Made by a program: the position numbers and the translations under genes. From NCBI GenBank assembly GCA_023935145.1, contig CM043699.1, forward strand, positions 59,784,638 to 59,848,637: a DNA stretch of 64,000 nucleotides, read 5' to 3'. The notes under the pieces are model-generated. The model was not told the origin of the DNA. It searched no databases and saw only the letters and a program-made list of their open reading frames with translations. The DNA is from Bretschneidera sinensis. Taxonomy: Eukaryota > Streptophyta > Magnoliopsida > Brassicales > Akaniaceae. This document shows, in pieces, positions 52,661 through 63,925 of the stretch; within the stretch, counting starts at the first letter, position 1, and the number at the start of each line of letters is the position of its first letter.

Positions 52661-52893
52661 TGATGAGAGTCATAAAATGCTTTTCAACAGTGGTTAATTG
52701 TTAGCATTTTAGGATTGATCTCGGTCTTTATTGCGCTTGTATGTGTTAATAACTCTAAAGTAATATTATTTGACCACTGACTTATTTCAGTGCAATTTTC
52801 AGGTACTTTGAGTTTAAAAGAGAAAAAGAAGTGATCAATGCTTAAAAGGCCAAGATCCCATGCTTCTGGAAGGACAAGATGAACTGCAGCCTG

Positions 52894-53018
52894 TACTGCG
52901 ATAGAGTGCACAAGCAGTGCGATCAAGCGCACATCCCACATTGACCAAGAAGTACTCTGCAGCGCAACTGCAATCGAGTGCACCAATCTGCGATCGAGCG
53001 AACATGCAATCGAGCGCA
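52894..53018 (+). repeat. GATCGAGCGC-motif array in the AthB2 LTR
   Basis: Degenerate copies (TGCGATAGAGTGCA, TGCGATCAAGCGCA, TGCAATCGAGTGCA, TGCGATCGAGCGAA, TGCAATCGAGCGCA) around a distal USE-like ATCCCACATTG (52933-52943). The array runs directly into the proximal USE. Confidence 0.8.
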
Positions 53019-53028
53019 CTCGGGCAGT

Positions 53029-53080
53029 ATCCCACATCGGTTAGAAAACATATATCACTCTGAGAGTTTGCCTATATAAA
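53029..53080 (+). promoter_or_regulatory. AthB2 LTR core promoter: USE, 33 bp, TATA
   Basis: ATCCCACATCG (53029-53039) is a perfect USE. TATATAAA is at 53073-53080, with 33 bp between. The sequence just before the USE (CGAGCGCACTCGGGCAGT) resembles that in family A (CGAGCGCACACGGGCCTGT), pointing to common origin of the cassette. Confidence 0.75.
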
Positions 53081-53982
53081 ACCCACTCCACTTCAGCTTT
53101 AGGCATCAATCGGAGCTCATCTGAAATCATCAGAGAGTGAATCCAGAGGGCCTTTAGGAGCAATCCATAAGGCCTTTAGGAGGAATCCGAAGAATACTTT
53201 TGGAGGGCAAGCTGATGAATCGTCGAAGCTTTCACTACCAAGGAGGAGATGATCGTTGAGAGGCTGGAAGCAACTCAAGGAAGCATGAGCTACATGGCCG
53301 ACTAGTCTCCAAACAAGGCGAAGAGATGAATCCCTAGGTGTAGTTGTTCTTATTTTCCTTTATTTGATTCAGTTGTAGTTTGGTATTATTTTCATTAAAC
53401 ATTGTTATGTTTTATTCTTTAATTTAATTAGTAGATTTCTTATTAGTCCGATGATTGCATACTTCTTTTCCATATAAGTCTAGTCATGATTTTCTTATGT
53501 GTATTTATTTGGGTGTGATTGAGTCCGGTAGATCTCTTTTATAGATTTGTCCATTACTACGGTATTATCATTTAGATATATCATCATCTTTTGATAATTT
53601 ATAAGTTAGGTCATGTGTGCTTAAAAGTAAAGAATAATTCATATCAATTACATTAGGGTTTATACATGCACTTTAATTGAATATTTGCCGATTGCCTGTT
53701 TAGGATGTGAAACTTGCAATCGAGATAAAAACAACTAAATCAAATTAGGATTAGGGCAATGAACCTAGTGAGGATTTCTGGAACCTGGTTGTTTCTTTAC
53801 CATTATATTATTCAAATATTTACACAATTACAATTTTCTCACAATTCATATTCTGTCATTTGATCTTTGTCATTTGAGTTGAGGTTCACACCTTCTCTTG
53901 TAGTTATCTTGTTTCCCTGTGGAATCGACACCCCAAAGCTGTACTATAATTACCGCGTTATACTTTGGGCATAATTAAATTT

Positions 53983-54000
53983 TGGCGCCATTGCCAGGGA
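53983..54000 (+). other. AthB2 primer binding site (tRNA-Asp)
   Basis: TGGCGCCATTGCCAGGGA, 16 of 18 positions complementary to tRNA-Asp, 5 bp after the LTR. Confidence 0.88.
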
Positions 54001-54181
54001 AATGCACTTAAGTACAAAGAAGATTGTCAACTTTTGACATGACGGTAATAAAGTTGTAAATAGTTTTATTTTCAGCAGTTATAAAGGCAGTAACTTCATT
54101 CCTTCTTTTAGCTTGCTGCATTAAATTTTTATTTTATTTGATTCTTTCTATTTTATAGTGATTTTTATTGTATGATCTTGC

Positions 54182-54931
54182 ATGCCCAGATATAGAGACA
54201 CTTTGGGCAGATTTGCTTGTAGGCTTGTGCTAGAGTCAGGATTAGACTTTTTAAACCCTTTATTTGATAATCCATCTAGTCCTGAGGAAATGAGTGAACA
54301 TGAAGATCAACCTACTAAGACCCTTCAGGATTACCTCTACCCTACACGCACAACCACACCATCTTGCATCATATTTCCAGCTAACATTCCCCAATTAGAT
54401 CTTAAAACAGGGATGATACAGTTACTCCCTATATTTTATGGCATGGAAAATGAGAACCCATATGTGCACATTAGGGAGTTTGAGGAAGTAGTTGCGACTT
54501 TCCATAGTCAAGGTGCAACTGCTGACATTGTGCGACTTAAGTTCTTTCCTTTCGCTTTGAAGAATAGAGCTAAGAGTTGGCTATACTCACTGAGATCACG
54601 ATCTATTGGATCATGGACTGAGATGACTCTGGCCTTCTTTAACAAATACTTCCCTCAACATAAGACTAATGCATTGAAAAGACAAATCTCCACCTTTGCA
54701 CAAAAGGAAAACAAGACTTTCTATCAGTCTTGGGAGAAATTTAAAGAGCTGTTAAGTATGTATCCACACAACGGGTATGAAAATTGGCATTTAGTGAGCT
54801 ATTTCTATGAGGGTATTACCTATAGAAAACGCCAATTTGTAGAGATGATGTGCAATGGGAAATTTCTGCAAAAAGATCTCGATGAGGCTATTGAATACCT
54901 CAATGAGCTTGCTGAGAAAGATCATACTTAG
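54182..54931 (+). CDS. AthB2 gag (capsid region)
   Basis: A 249-codon open frame starting MPRYRDTLGRFACRLVLESG. Athila gag blocks: LDLKTGMIQLLPIFYGMENE, VHIREFEEVVATFHSQG, SIGSWTEMTLAFFNKYFPQH, then YQSWEKFKELLSMYPHNGYE and VSYFYEGITYRKRQFVEMMC. It ends LNELAEKDHT at a TAG, after which nucleocapsid continues in broken frames; its CCHC knuckle near 55125-55165 has the final Cys codon replaced by a stop. It would form the virus-like particle if made. Confidence 0.82.
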   Translation: MPRYRDTLGRFACRLVLESGLDFLNPLFDNPSSPEEMSEHEDQPTKTLQDYLYPTRTTTPSCIIFPANIPQLDLKTGMIQLLPIFYGMENENPYVHIREFEEVVATFHSQGATADIVRLKFFPFALKNRAKSWLYSLRSRSIGSWTEMTLAFFNKYFPQHKTNALKRQISTFAQKENKTFYQSWEKFKELLSMYPHNGYENWHLVSYFYEGITYRKRQFVEMMCNGKFLQKDLDEAIEYLNELAEKDHT

Positions 54932-56088
54932 ACTGGACCTAGTGCTAATGAAAGCACGAATAGGTCACGACCTATAGGAAACCCCAGTGGTGGAGGAATA
55001 TACCATCTTAAGGAAGAAGACAACCTGAAAGCTAAGGTCAAACTGCTCACTAGGGAGTTAGAGGTATTGAAAACTAAGGGCTCAAAGCAAACATATGTGC
55101 AATTCATGCCGAGTCTTTAGAGCCGTGCTTTGTGTGTGGCGGGATAGATCATCTTGCCCAAGAATAACCCACATTTGTTGATATGAGAGGGCTGTATGAG
55201 GAACAATGTAATGCCTTAGGCATGTACAAGAAGCCTCTTATACCTTTCTCTAACACTTATAATCTGGGGTGGCGGAATCACCCTAACTTTAGCTAGAAAT
55301 CTGAAAATTAGCAGCATGCACAGCCCCCTAGATCATCCCCTGCACCTTATCATGCACCCTCATCCTCTAGGAACTCCTTAGAAGACACCTTACAGGCTTT
55401 TATAGAGGCACAAGGTAAGACAAACCAAAGGGTTGAGGCATTAATTACGCAGGTGGTTGAAGAGAATAAAGAAATTAGGAGCCAAGTGTCCAAATTAATG
55501 GGCTCCTTAAGTGTGACTGAGCGAGGTAAGTTCCCTTCCCAAGCTCAGTCCATACCTCGCGGTCAACATGTGGCACAAGAAAATTTGAAAGATGTAAATG
55601 CCATTGTGACCCGAAGTGGTAAGTCACTACCCCTCTCACCAATGAATGAATCCGAGGATGTGGAAAAGGGTCAAACTAGTAGTAATATAGAGCTGTCCAA
55701 AGACCTTGAAGTGACCAAAAGTCCTGTTAAGGCACCATTCCCTCACGCCTTAAAGTCAAACAAGAAAAATCTAGACTTAAATAATGAAATCCTAGAGAAC
55801 TTGAGGCAAGTGAAACTTAATCTTCCTCTTTTACATGTGATTAAACAAGTTCCTACTTATGCAAAAGTTCTCAAAGATTTATGCACAATTAAGAGGAAAC
55901 ACCATGTCAAGAAAACAACATTCCTAACTGAGCAAGTTAGTGCTTTAATTGAGGAAAGAATTCCCCCAAAATACAAGGATCCGAGCTGTCCTACCATTGC
56001 TTGTAGCATTGAAAATCATGAGGTTAGACAAGCCTTACTAGATTTAGGAGCTAGTGTAAACCTGATGCCATTTTCTGTTTATTTATAG
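54932..56088 (+). pseudogene. AthB2 gag C-terminus and protease start
   Basis: 55453-56088 is open (211 codons): linker SVTERGKFPSQAQSIPRGQH, IVTRSGKSLPL, LEILENLRQVKLNLPL-like block, then protease with ALLDLGASVNLMPFSVY. It stops at a TAG at 56086-56088 where AthA1 has CAA (VYVQLGLGE). Confidence 0.8.
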
Positions 56089-56118
56089 CTAGGTTTAGGG
56101 GAAATCAAACCAACCAGC

Positions 56119-57008
56119 GTGGTGCTACAACTGGCTGACCGTTCAGTCAAAGTACCCCGGGGTGTGGTAGAGGATGTGTTAATTCAGATTGATAAATTTT
56201 ACTATCCTGTTGATTTCCTAATCCTTGATACTACTTCTGCTGTTGACACTAACTCTAGAATTCCTTTGATTTTGGGTAGACCTTTCCTTGCTACTGCAAA
56301 TGCTCTTATTAATTACAGGAATGGACTCATGAAGCTATCTTTTGGAAACATGACCTTAGAAGTGAACATTTTCAATGTTGCAAAACAGCCCGAAGATTAG
56401 GACGAAAACCACCAGCTATACATGATCGAGTCACTCATCGATGAGGGAGTTTCCATGGCTTATGATTTTGATCCTTTTAAGAGTTTTCTTGTTAATTCTG
56501 AGATTGATTTATTTGATGATAAAACTGATATAATTGATACTTGTGTGATTTTTGACAAATCTCAGGATTATGGCACTCGGGCATGGCACCCAAGGTTCGA
56601 GGAGTTGCCTGAAATAAGAAAAAAACAAATCCCCTCAAGTGTGGAAGCACCTAAAGTCGAATTGAAGCCACTACCTAAGGGTTTAAAGCATGCCTTTCTC
56701 GATCCAGGTGATACCTTTCTTGTTATTATTTCATCTGAATTATTTGAGACCCAATGTGAAAATTAATTCAGACCTTAATTGCACATAAATCAACCTTAGG
56801 ATGGAGCATGGCTGATTTGAAGGGAATTAGTCCCCTGATCTGCTCCCATAAAATAAATTTGGATGAAGGAACCAGTCCTCATAGAGACCCTCAACGTAGA
56901 CTTAACCCCACTATGAAAGAAGTAGTGAAAAATGAAGTGCTGAAACTGTTAGATGCGGGCATTATATATCCCATAGCTGATAGTAAATGGGTAAGTCCTA
57001 CACAATAA
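56119..57008 (+). pseudogene. AthB2 protease end, linker and RT N-terminus
   Basis: 56119-56400: LQLADRSVKVPRGVVEDVLI, then ILGRPFLATANALINYRNGL, the protease C-terminus. 56422-56766: acidic linker ending ELKPLPKGLKHAFLD. 56808-57008: RT start, DPQRRLNPTMKEVVKNEVLK, then [18 protein letters not shown], where it is joined by a deletion to the RT connection region. Confidence 0.8.
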
Positions 57009-57706
57009 AGGATGTAAGATCTTTCCTTGGTCATGCTGGCTTTTATAGGAGGTTCATACAAAATTTGTCCAACATATCTAGACCACTATGTGCCCTCCTA
57101 ATTAAAGATGCCCCATTTAAATGGACTCAAGCTTGTCAAGAGGCCTTTAAAACACTAATTGGCAAGCTTACTTCGGCACCTATAATGCAGTCACCTAATT
57201 GGAATTTACCCTTTGAAATCATGTGTGATGCTAGTGACTACGTTGTAGGTGCTGTTCTTGGACAGCGAAGAGAGGGAAAACCTTTTGTGATTTGCTATAC
57301 TAGTAAGACTTTGAATAGTGCTCAGATGAATTACTCCACAACTAAAAAAGAATTGCTAGCTGTAGTATTTGCTTTAGATAAATTTTGTGCATACTTAATC
57401 GGTTCTCCTATCCTTATTTTTACAGATTATGCGACTCTCAAATACCTTCTTACAAAGAAGGATGCTAAAGCACGCTTAATACGATGGATCCTACTCCTAC
57501 AAGAATTCGACATCACCATCAAAGACAAGAAAGGAGTGGAGAATATAGTAGCTGACCATCTCTCGAGGCTCACATTTGAGAACATTTGCGATGACACACC
57601 AATTAAGGATGACTTTCCTGATGAGCATTTACTCTCTGTTACTTCTTTACCATGGTTTGCTCACATCGTGAATCATTTGGCCACAGGTGAGACACCAATG
57701 GATTAG
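57009..57706 (+). pseudogene. AthB2 RT end and RNase H
   Basis: Reads [20 protein letters not shown], then RNase H ([59 protein letters not shown], then [11 protein letters not shown]). The whole RT palm with the YxDD box is missing. It ends at TAG (57704-57706) in place of Trp. Confidence 0.82.
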
Positions 57707-58296
57707 AGTGCTCCAGACAAGAGTAAATTCTTATATGAGGTATGTAATTTCTTTTGGGATGACCCCTATCTTTTCAAGTACTGCCATGACCAAATTCTAA
57801 GGCGTTGCATCCCTAATGAAGAGATTGTAAGTGTTTTAGAATTTTGTTACTCCCAAGCTTGTGGAGGCCATTTTTCAATGAAAAAAACCACTGCAAAAAT
57901 TTTACAGTGTAGATTTTATTGGCCTACCTTATTTAAAGATGCAAACACCTATTGTCGCTCATGTAAAAAGTGTCAAAAGTTAAGAGCAGTGTCTCGTCGA
58001 AATATGGCCTTAAACCCTATTTTGGTGATTGAAATCTTTGATTGTTGGGGCATCGATTTTATGGGACCCTTTCCTCCTTCCCTTGGATACCAATATATCA
58101 TCGTGGCAATAGATTATGTATCTAAGTGGGTAGAGGAAGCAGCTTGCAGAAGCAATGATAATAGAACGGTAATTAAATTTCTTAAAGAAAATGTGTTATC
58201 TCGATTTGGTACACCACGTGCTATAATTAGTTATCAAGGTACACATTTTTGCAACCGTTCTTTTGAAGCTTTGATGCGAAAATATGGGGTGTTACA
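57707..58296 (+). pseudogene. AthB2 integrase, first part
   Basis: H2C2 module: CYSQACGGHFSMKKTTAKIL, then CRSCKKCQK. Core: first Asp in [13 protein letters not shown], second block RAIISYQGTHFCN, in which the catalytic Asp is Tyr (codon 58232-58234). Cut at 58296 by AthA2 (target duplication TTACA); it resumes at 63931. Confidence 0.85.
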
Positions 58297-59562
58297 TGTT
58301 GTGAGTTTTAATTTACTCGCAAGCGCACGAGTCGTTTGCAATATAGCGTTGTGCAAGTGCGAGGTCGAATCCACAGGGAATTGCGTTGTGAAAATATAAT
58401 TTTTAATCTAAATTAACTCTATCTTAACCTAGTTCCGAATTTTGAATAATAATTTGCAAAATAAATTAAAACTAAATTTAATTGATTTAAAATCTAATAA
58501 TAAAAAGCACTAAGGTTTCCGAATCCACCCCACCGAAGTTAAGCATACATGTTCTAAAAATATAGCCTATCAAAACATTCTATGAATCCAACTATAAGAC
58601 AAAAAACAAAGAATATCCCAACTAAACCAAAAGCACCCGATGTATCCGCTCTCAACAAATCACAAAGGGAATCCAATTTAATCGAAAAGCATTCAATGTA
58701 TCCATCAGATGAAACACAAAGAAAATCCAACAGACAATTTAAACTCAATCAATTATAAGATGAACTCAAATAATTGACAGAACATTTATACTAAAAATTG
58801 TCAGATTTGTACAAGCAAATCTGAACTACTACGCCAAACAACGGCGGGGCTTCATCTTCAACCTTAGCTGAAGAGTCTAGCCACTCATAACTATAAAACT
58901 ATAATAACAAGTGCTAAACATTTAAACTAAAACAACTGAATATAAAGAAATAAATAAAAAACTTTACATGGGAGAAATTCCACTCGCTGACGGGCGGCGC
59001 TTCCCCTCATGGTAGCAATGCCTTCGGGATCCACCAGAATGCTAGCGGACATCCACCGGTAAACACCAAAGTGGCTCAGGAATTGTACATTGGATTATGA
59101 AGCCAAATGGTGTTTATATAGGGGGAGACCCGGAGTAAAACAGGTTGCAGAAATGATGTGGGATACAGGCCCGTGTGCGCTCGATCGCAGTGTGGTGCGA
59201 TCGATCGCAGGTACGATCGATCGCATGTCTTGTGCGCACGATCTCATGTGCGCTCGATCGCATGTCTGCTGCGATCGATCGCAAATGCACTGAACTTCAA
59301 TTATTTCGATGTGGGATGTTGACCATGCGCTCGTTCAAAGGCAGGTGCGCTCGAGCGCTGGTGCGCTCGATCGCATATCTGTTGCGATCGAGCGCAATGT
59401 CTCCAGAAGCTTCAAATTAACCTGAAATGCTGCACTTTCTCCACAAAGCTGTAAAAACACACAAAACACAAGAAAAACGTAAAATAAAGTAAAATAATAC
59501 TAACTAAGAGCATAACAAGTATAAGTTAAGGGTCTAAAATATGCAATATTTAAGACTCATCA
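58297..59562 (-). repeat. AthA2 3' LTR
   Basis: 1,266 bp. It belongs to the AthA1 family but to a distinct subtype (shared changes with the other AthA2 LTR). Motif array 59176-59397. Confidence 0.95.
59113..59164 (-). promoter_or_regulatory. AthA2 3' LTR core promoter: USE-like, 33 bp, TATA
   Basis: Sense ATCCCACATCA (59154-59164, last base differs from the consensus G), then 33 bp, then TATATAAA (59113-59120). Confidence 0.7.
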
Positions 59563-59934
59563 AATACCCCCAAACTTATATTTTGCTAGTCCTTTAGCAA
59601 AAAAAAATAAAAGACTCAGTGAAAAACAAAGAACATAAAGATAAAGTCATCACTCATGGTATCCAAAAATTTAAGGAGCACACATCACCATGATATTCAT
59701 TCATAAGCAAGCTTAAAAAGGTAAACCCATCTTCGCAATGAATAGAAATGTTAAAATCTAATTACTTACAAAAGGCAGGATAAGGCATCACAAGCTTGAA
59801 TCAGTGTAAGGTGAATTAGCATATAAAAATGAAGCTTCCAAGTAACTCTAATGTGTAAGGTCTCCATGTCTCAAGATTCACCGAATTTCCCATAAAAAAT
59901 GAACGAAAAGGCATAGTTTTTATTTTATTCACTC

Positions 59935-59965
<31 letters not shown>

Positions 59966-60853
59966 AGGCACGGCTATGCTTAGTTCCCTTGAGCTTTCTA
60001 ATTGACCCATATAGCGAGTGTTAAGTCAATGACTCCCAAACCAGATGGTTTTAGGGCATTAGGTGTAAAGACACCCCTAAGGACTTACTAACTCGAGTCA
60101 AAAAGGCTACGAAATTAAACCGACCTTAATATTACCAAGCAAAATTTCACCTTTTGACGTGAACACTCACTGCTTACTGAGGCAAGAGGTCCAGTTACTC
60201 AGCGAAAAGTTTATTGATAAATTTTTTTTTTTTTTTTTTTTTATATGCCCAAGAGTTCATCCAACAAGTCATCCAGTTTCAGTTAAGATAAGGAAAAATA
60301 CACATTAAAATCACGTGTCATACCTCACATAATTTGTGCTAATGTGCTCGTGTTAGATTAGATCAAACATGTGAATTCTCAAAATGCCTAAAGTAAGTAA
60401 CTAAATTTTAAAAATTTATCACCAGATCATGTGTTCAAAATGTTAAGCTCACCAATGACATTACATCACAGAAAATGTTTAGATCAACTAAAATTTCACG
60501 ATAACATGAGCATGCATTTATCTCTATGACGAAAAGACAACAAATTAGGACAAAGTGTGTGATGTGTCTCCAATACCCCCAAACTTAAATTACACATTGA
60601 CCCCAATGTGTGACTATTATGGAAAGAGCTGACCTGGGATATGGAGAACTATCTGGACTGGTATGGCTCATAGCATACCCCAAACTTGAACTGAAGTACG
60701 CTTTGTCCCTGAAAAATAAAAACTGGAAAACAAAAAATACTGGAAACAAACATTAATCATAAAAATGCGAAATAATAAATAAACAAAAGAAAAGATAAGC
60801 TGTGGGGTGCCTCCCATGAGCGCTAAGTTTAACGTCTTCAGCCAGACCCAACA
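59563..60853 (-). other. AthA2 3' noncoding region
   Basis: Aligns with 37235-38536 of AthA1: three PPT-like motifs (near 59565, 60575 and 60676), an (ATT)n microsatellite at about 59940-59965, a T-run at about 60218-60241, and the conserved post-pol string at about 60811-60845. No gene. Confidence 0.75.
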
Positions 60854-62575
60854 TTAGTAAACAGACCCAACTAAGCTCTCCACCATCTGATCAATAAATG
60901 GGAATAGAAAATGATCAGGCCTAGTGGCATCATTCAATTTACGGTAGTCTAGACACTTTCTCCATCTTGACTGTACTCGAGTTGGAACCAACTCGTTGTC
61001 TTTATTTACTACCATAAATTCAGCACGTTTGGGCACGACTGGAATTTGGCTCACCCATTTGCTATCAGAGATGGGATAAATGATCCCTGCCTCTAACAGC
61101 TTAATATCTTCTGCCCTCACAACCTCTTGCAAAGCAGGGTTGAGCCTTCTTTGTGGCTCCCTCGATGGCTTGGCATTATTCTCCAACTGTATCGTTTGTA
61201 TCACCAACGAGGGGTTGATTCCTTTGACATCCTCAATAGTCCAGCCTATAGCTTCCTGATGCTCTCTTAAGACGTCCAATAATTTCTCCTCTGGAGCATC
61301 ACCCAAATCTAAAGCTATAATTATAGGCAAAGAATCTGCTGGACCTGGGAACTTATACTCAAGATTATCCAGTAAAGGCTTAAGTTCCTTCTTGTGAGGT
61401 TCAGGTGTTGTGGTTTCCTCCGTCTCACTGATCTTTAGAGGTGCAGACTCCAAAGTAGCATTAGCTTGCTCAAACAACTTATCTAAGCCCAAATCCTCTT
61501 CAAATTGAGCAAAGCATGCCTCCATGGGGTCCTCAATACGGGATTCATCCATAGTCTCCTCTGTCCTACTACTCTCCCGAGGAGCAGGCTCCACGATAGT
61601 ATTTGCTTGCTCAAGTAACTTGTCTAAGTCCAAATCCTCTTCAAACTGAGCAAAGCATGCCTCCATAATGTCCTCAGACTTCCCTTCTTTCTTGGGCACT
61701 TGTAGTCTCTCAGGGTAAGGCGCTTTAGGTAAAAACGACCCCGAGAGATCCTTAATAATACGAGTGGCTATAGATGGCTCAGCATCTCTCTTCTCATTGT
61801 TGCCACTTTCTTGCCCTTGGTGCATAGCAGGGTTCTCTTCCACTTGATTGTCCACTTGTCTCCCAGACAAGTATGGGACAGTTGATTGCACTTGTTCCTG
61901 CCAATGCATTGGAGTTGAAGAATTTCTCACCGCAAACTGTTCCTTTGGGTTAGGATCAGTTTGACTGGGGAACGTTCTTTCCTCTCCTTCACCCACGTAA
62001 CTTGCGATTTGATCAATTTGACTCTCTAGTGTGGCAATCGCTTGGGTGTTTTCTATTGTTGCACTCATCACTTCACTCATAGATTGGCTAGTCGCTTTCA
62101 TGAAATCATTGAGAGCGTCCTCCAATGACTGTGAAACCGACACTGGCGCTTGAATCGGAGCTTGGTAAGCGGGTGATGGTGCTGGATAAGCTGAGTGACC
62201 ATAATTTGGAATTGGTGGAGGAAATTCGGGAGTGTATTGATTGTGAGCATGGTAAGGGGCTCCTCCCTGATTCATCAGTTGGTTCTGCTCCCATGAAAAA
62301 TTAGAGTGGTCCCACCACCCTGGATTGTATGTTTCGGAGCAAGATCCATTTGATTGCCAACAACAGTCATTGAAAGCATTCATTTGTTCCATAGGATACT
62401 CGGCACAAGCCGGCATTGATGGGCAATTCTGTGCTAGATGCATGGGACTAGCACAGATGGAACAGCTTTCAACATTGAAAGTGTTGGCAGTATTGAGGGA
62501 CGGGCCGGTCATTTTAATGAAATCCTTGAGGGCGTCCTCTAAAGACTGTGAAACCGGCGCTGGATTCATCCACAT
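60854..62575 (-). CDS. AthA2 573-codon rearranged gag / pre-RT frame
   Basis: The ATG at 62573-62575 directly follows an A-run in the leader. A segment that in AthA1 lies after the zinc knuckle (PAPVSQSLEDALKDF) has been placed in front of it, next to the knuckle CSICASPMHLAQNC (about residues 36-49), and the same segment recurs in its normal place at about 150. Then comes the linker, a duplicated acidic unit (MEACFAQFEEDLDLDKLLEQ and MEACFAQFEEDLGLDKLFEQ, period about 135 bp), and the RT start (LLEAGIIYPISDSKWVSQIP, CLDYRKLNDATRPDH). It stops before the RT palm. Capsid, protease and RT activity are all missing, yet no stop has accumulated. Confidence 0.8.
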   Translation of the reverse strand: MWMNPAPVSQSLEDALKDFIKMTGPSLNTANTFNVESCSICASPMHLAQNCPSMPACAEYPMEQMNAFNDCCWQSNGSCSETYNPGWWDHSNFSWEQNQLMNQGGAPYHAHNQYTPEFPPPIPNYGHSAYPAPSPAYQAPIQAPVSVSQSLEDALNDFMKATSQSMSEVMSATIENTQAIATLESQIDQIASYVGEGEERTFPSQTDPNPKEQFAVRNSSTPMHWQEQVQSTVPYLSGRQVDNQVEENPAMHQGQESGNNEKRDAEPSIATRIIKDLSGSFLPKAPYPERLQVPKKEGKSEDIMEACFAQFEEDLDLDKLLEQANTIVEPAPRESSRTEETMDESRIEDPMEACFAQFEEDLGLDKLFEQANATLESAPLKISETEETTTPEPHKKELKPLLDNLEYKFPGPADSLPIIIALDLGDAPEEKLLDVLREHQEAIGWTIEDVKGINPSLVIQTIQLENNAKPSREPQRRLNPALQEVVRAEDIKLLEAGIIYPISDSKWVSQIPVVPKRAEFMVVNKDNELVPTRVQSRWRKCLDYRKLNDATRPDHFLFPFIDQMVESLVGSVY

Positions 62576-62667
62576 GATTTTTTTTTTTTTTTTTTTTAAT
62601 AAAAAGATAACTAACTAGTAGAAAAATAAAATCATTTTAGACCAAAAACTTTCACAAACCAAACAAC

Positions 62668-62685
62668 TCCCCGGCAACGGCGCCA
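62668..62685 (-). other. AthA2 primer binding site (tRNA-Asp)
   Basis: Sense TGGCGCCGTTGCCGGGGA, a perfect 18-nt match, as in AthA1. Confidence 0.92.
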
Positions 62686-62691
62686 AAAACT

Positions 62692-63925
62692 TGTTGTGAG
62701 TTTTAATTTACTCGCAAGCGCACGAGTCGTTTGCAATATAGCGTTGTGCAAGTGCGAGGTCGAATCCACAGGGAATTGCGTTGTGAAAATATAATTTTTA
62801 ATCTAAATTAACTCTATCTTAACCTAGTTCCGAATTTTGAATGATAATTTGCAAAATAAATTAAAACTAAATTTAATTGATTTAAAATCTAATAATAAAA
62901 AGCACTAAGGTTTCCGAATCCACCCCACCGAAGTTAAGCATACATGTTCTAAAAATATAGCCTATCAAAACATTCTATGAATCCAACTATAAGACAAAAA
63001 ACAAAGAATATCCCAACTAAACCAAAAGCACCCGATGTATCCGCTCTCAACAAATCACAAAGGGAATCCAATTTAATCGAAAAGCATTCAATGTATCCAT
63101 CAGATGAAACACAAAGAAAATCCAACAGACAATTTAAACTCAATCAATTATAAGATTAACTCAAATAATTGACAGAACATTTATACTAAAAAATTGTCAG
63201 ATTTGTACAAGCAAATCTGAACTACTACGCCAAACAACGGCGGGGCTTCATAACTATAAAACTATAATAACAAGTGCTAAACATTTAAACTAAAACAACT
63301 GAATATAAAGAAATAAATAAAAAACTTTACATGGGAGAAATTCCACTCGCTGACGGGCGGCGCTTCCCCTCGTGGTAGCAATGCCTTCGGGATCCACCAG
63401 AATGCTAGCGGACATCCACCGGTAAACACCAAAGTGGCTCAGGAATTGTACATTGGATTATGAAGCCAAATGGTGTTTATATAGGGGGAGACCCGGAGTA
63501 AAACAGGTTGCAGAAACGATGTGGGATACAGGCCCGTGTGCGCTCGATCGCAGTGTGGTGCGATCGATCGCAGGTACGATCGATCGCATGTCTTGTGCGC
63601 ACGATCTCATGTGCGCTCGATCGCATGTCTGCTACGATCGATCACAAATGCACTGAACTTCAATTATTTCGATGTGGGATGTTGACCATGCGCTCGTTCA
63701 AAGGCAGGTGCGCTCGAGCGCTGGTGCGCTCGATCGCATATCTGTTGCGATCGAGCGCAATGTCTCCAGAAGCTTCAAATCAACCTGAAATGCTGCACTT
63801 TCTCCACAAAGCTGTAAAAACACACAAAACACAAGAAAAACGTAAAATAAAGTAAAATAATACTAACTAAGAGCATAACAAGTATAAGTTAAGGGTCTAA
63901 AATATGCAATATTTAAGACTCATCA
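62692..63925 (-). repeat. AthA2 5' LTR
   Basis: 1,234 bp, with a 32-bp deletion near 63247 relative to 58297-59562. Motif array at 63536-63760. The target duplication TTACA follows. Confidence 0.95.
63476..63527 (-). promoter_or_regulatory. AthA2 5' LTR core promoter: USE, 33 bp, TATA
   Basis: Perfect sense USE ATCCCACATCG (63517-63527), 33 bp, TATATAAA (63476-63483). Confidence 0.75.

Larger units (their letters stand above)
52661..53977 (+). repeat. AthB2 5' LTR
   Basis: 1,317 bp. It starts TGATGAGAGTC like AthB1 and matches it from the TATA box to the end, but the middle of U3 differs: it has a GATCGAGCGC array (52894-53018) instead of AthB1 sequence. It ends GCATAATTA. Confidence 0.9.
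58297..63925 (-). mobile_element. AthA2: young, non-autonomous Athila-like element, minus strand
   Basis: 5,629 bp with LTRs 58297-59562 and 62692-63925 and perfect target duplication TTACA (58292-58296, 63926-63930), which rejoins AthB2 integrase. Perfect tRNA-Asp primer site. Internally it holds only one 573-codon frame made of rearranged gag and pre-RT pieces; protease, RT, RNase H and integrase are absent. The two LTRs differ by about eight substitutions and one 32-bp deletion by eye, fewer than in AthA1, so this is probably the most recent insertion in the window. Confidence 0.95.

Noticed and set aside
59940..60242. (ATT)n and long T runs as regulatory structures
   Set aside because: Simple-sequence tracts in the AthA2 noncoding region; the T-run length differs from AthA1, as expected from slippage.
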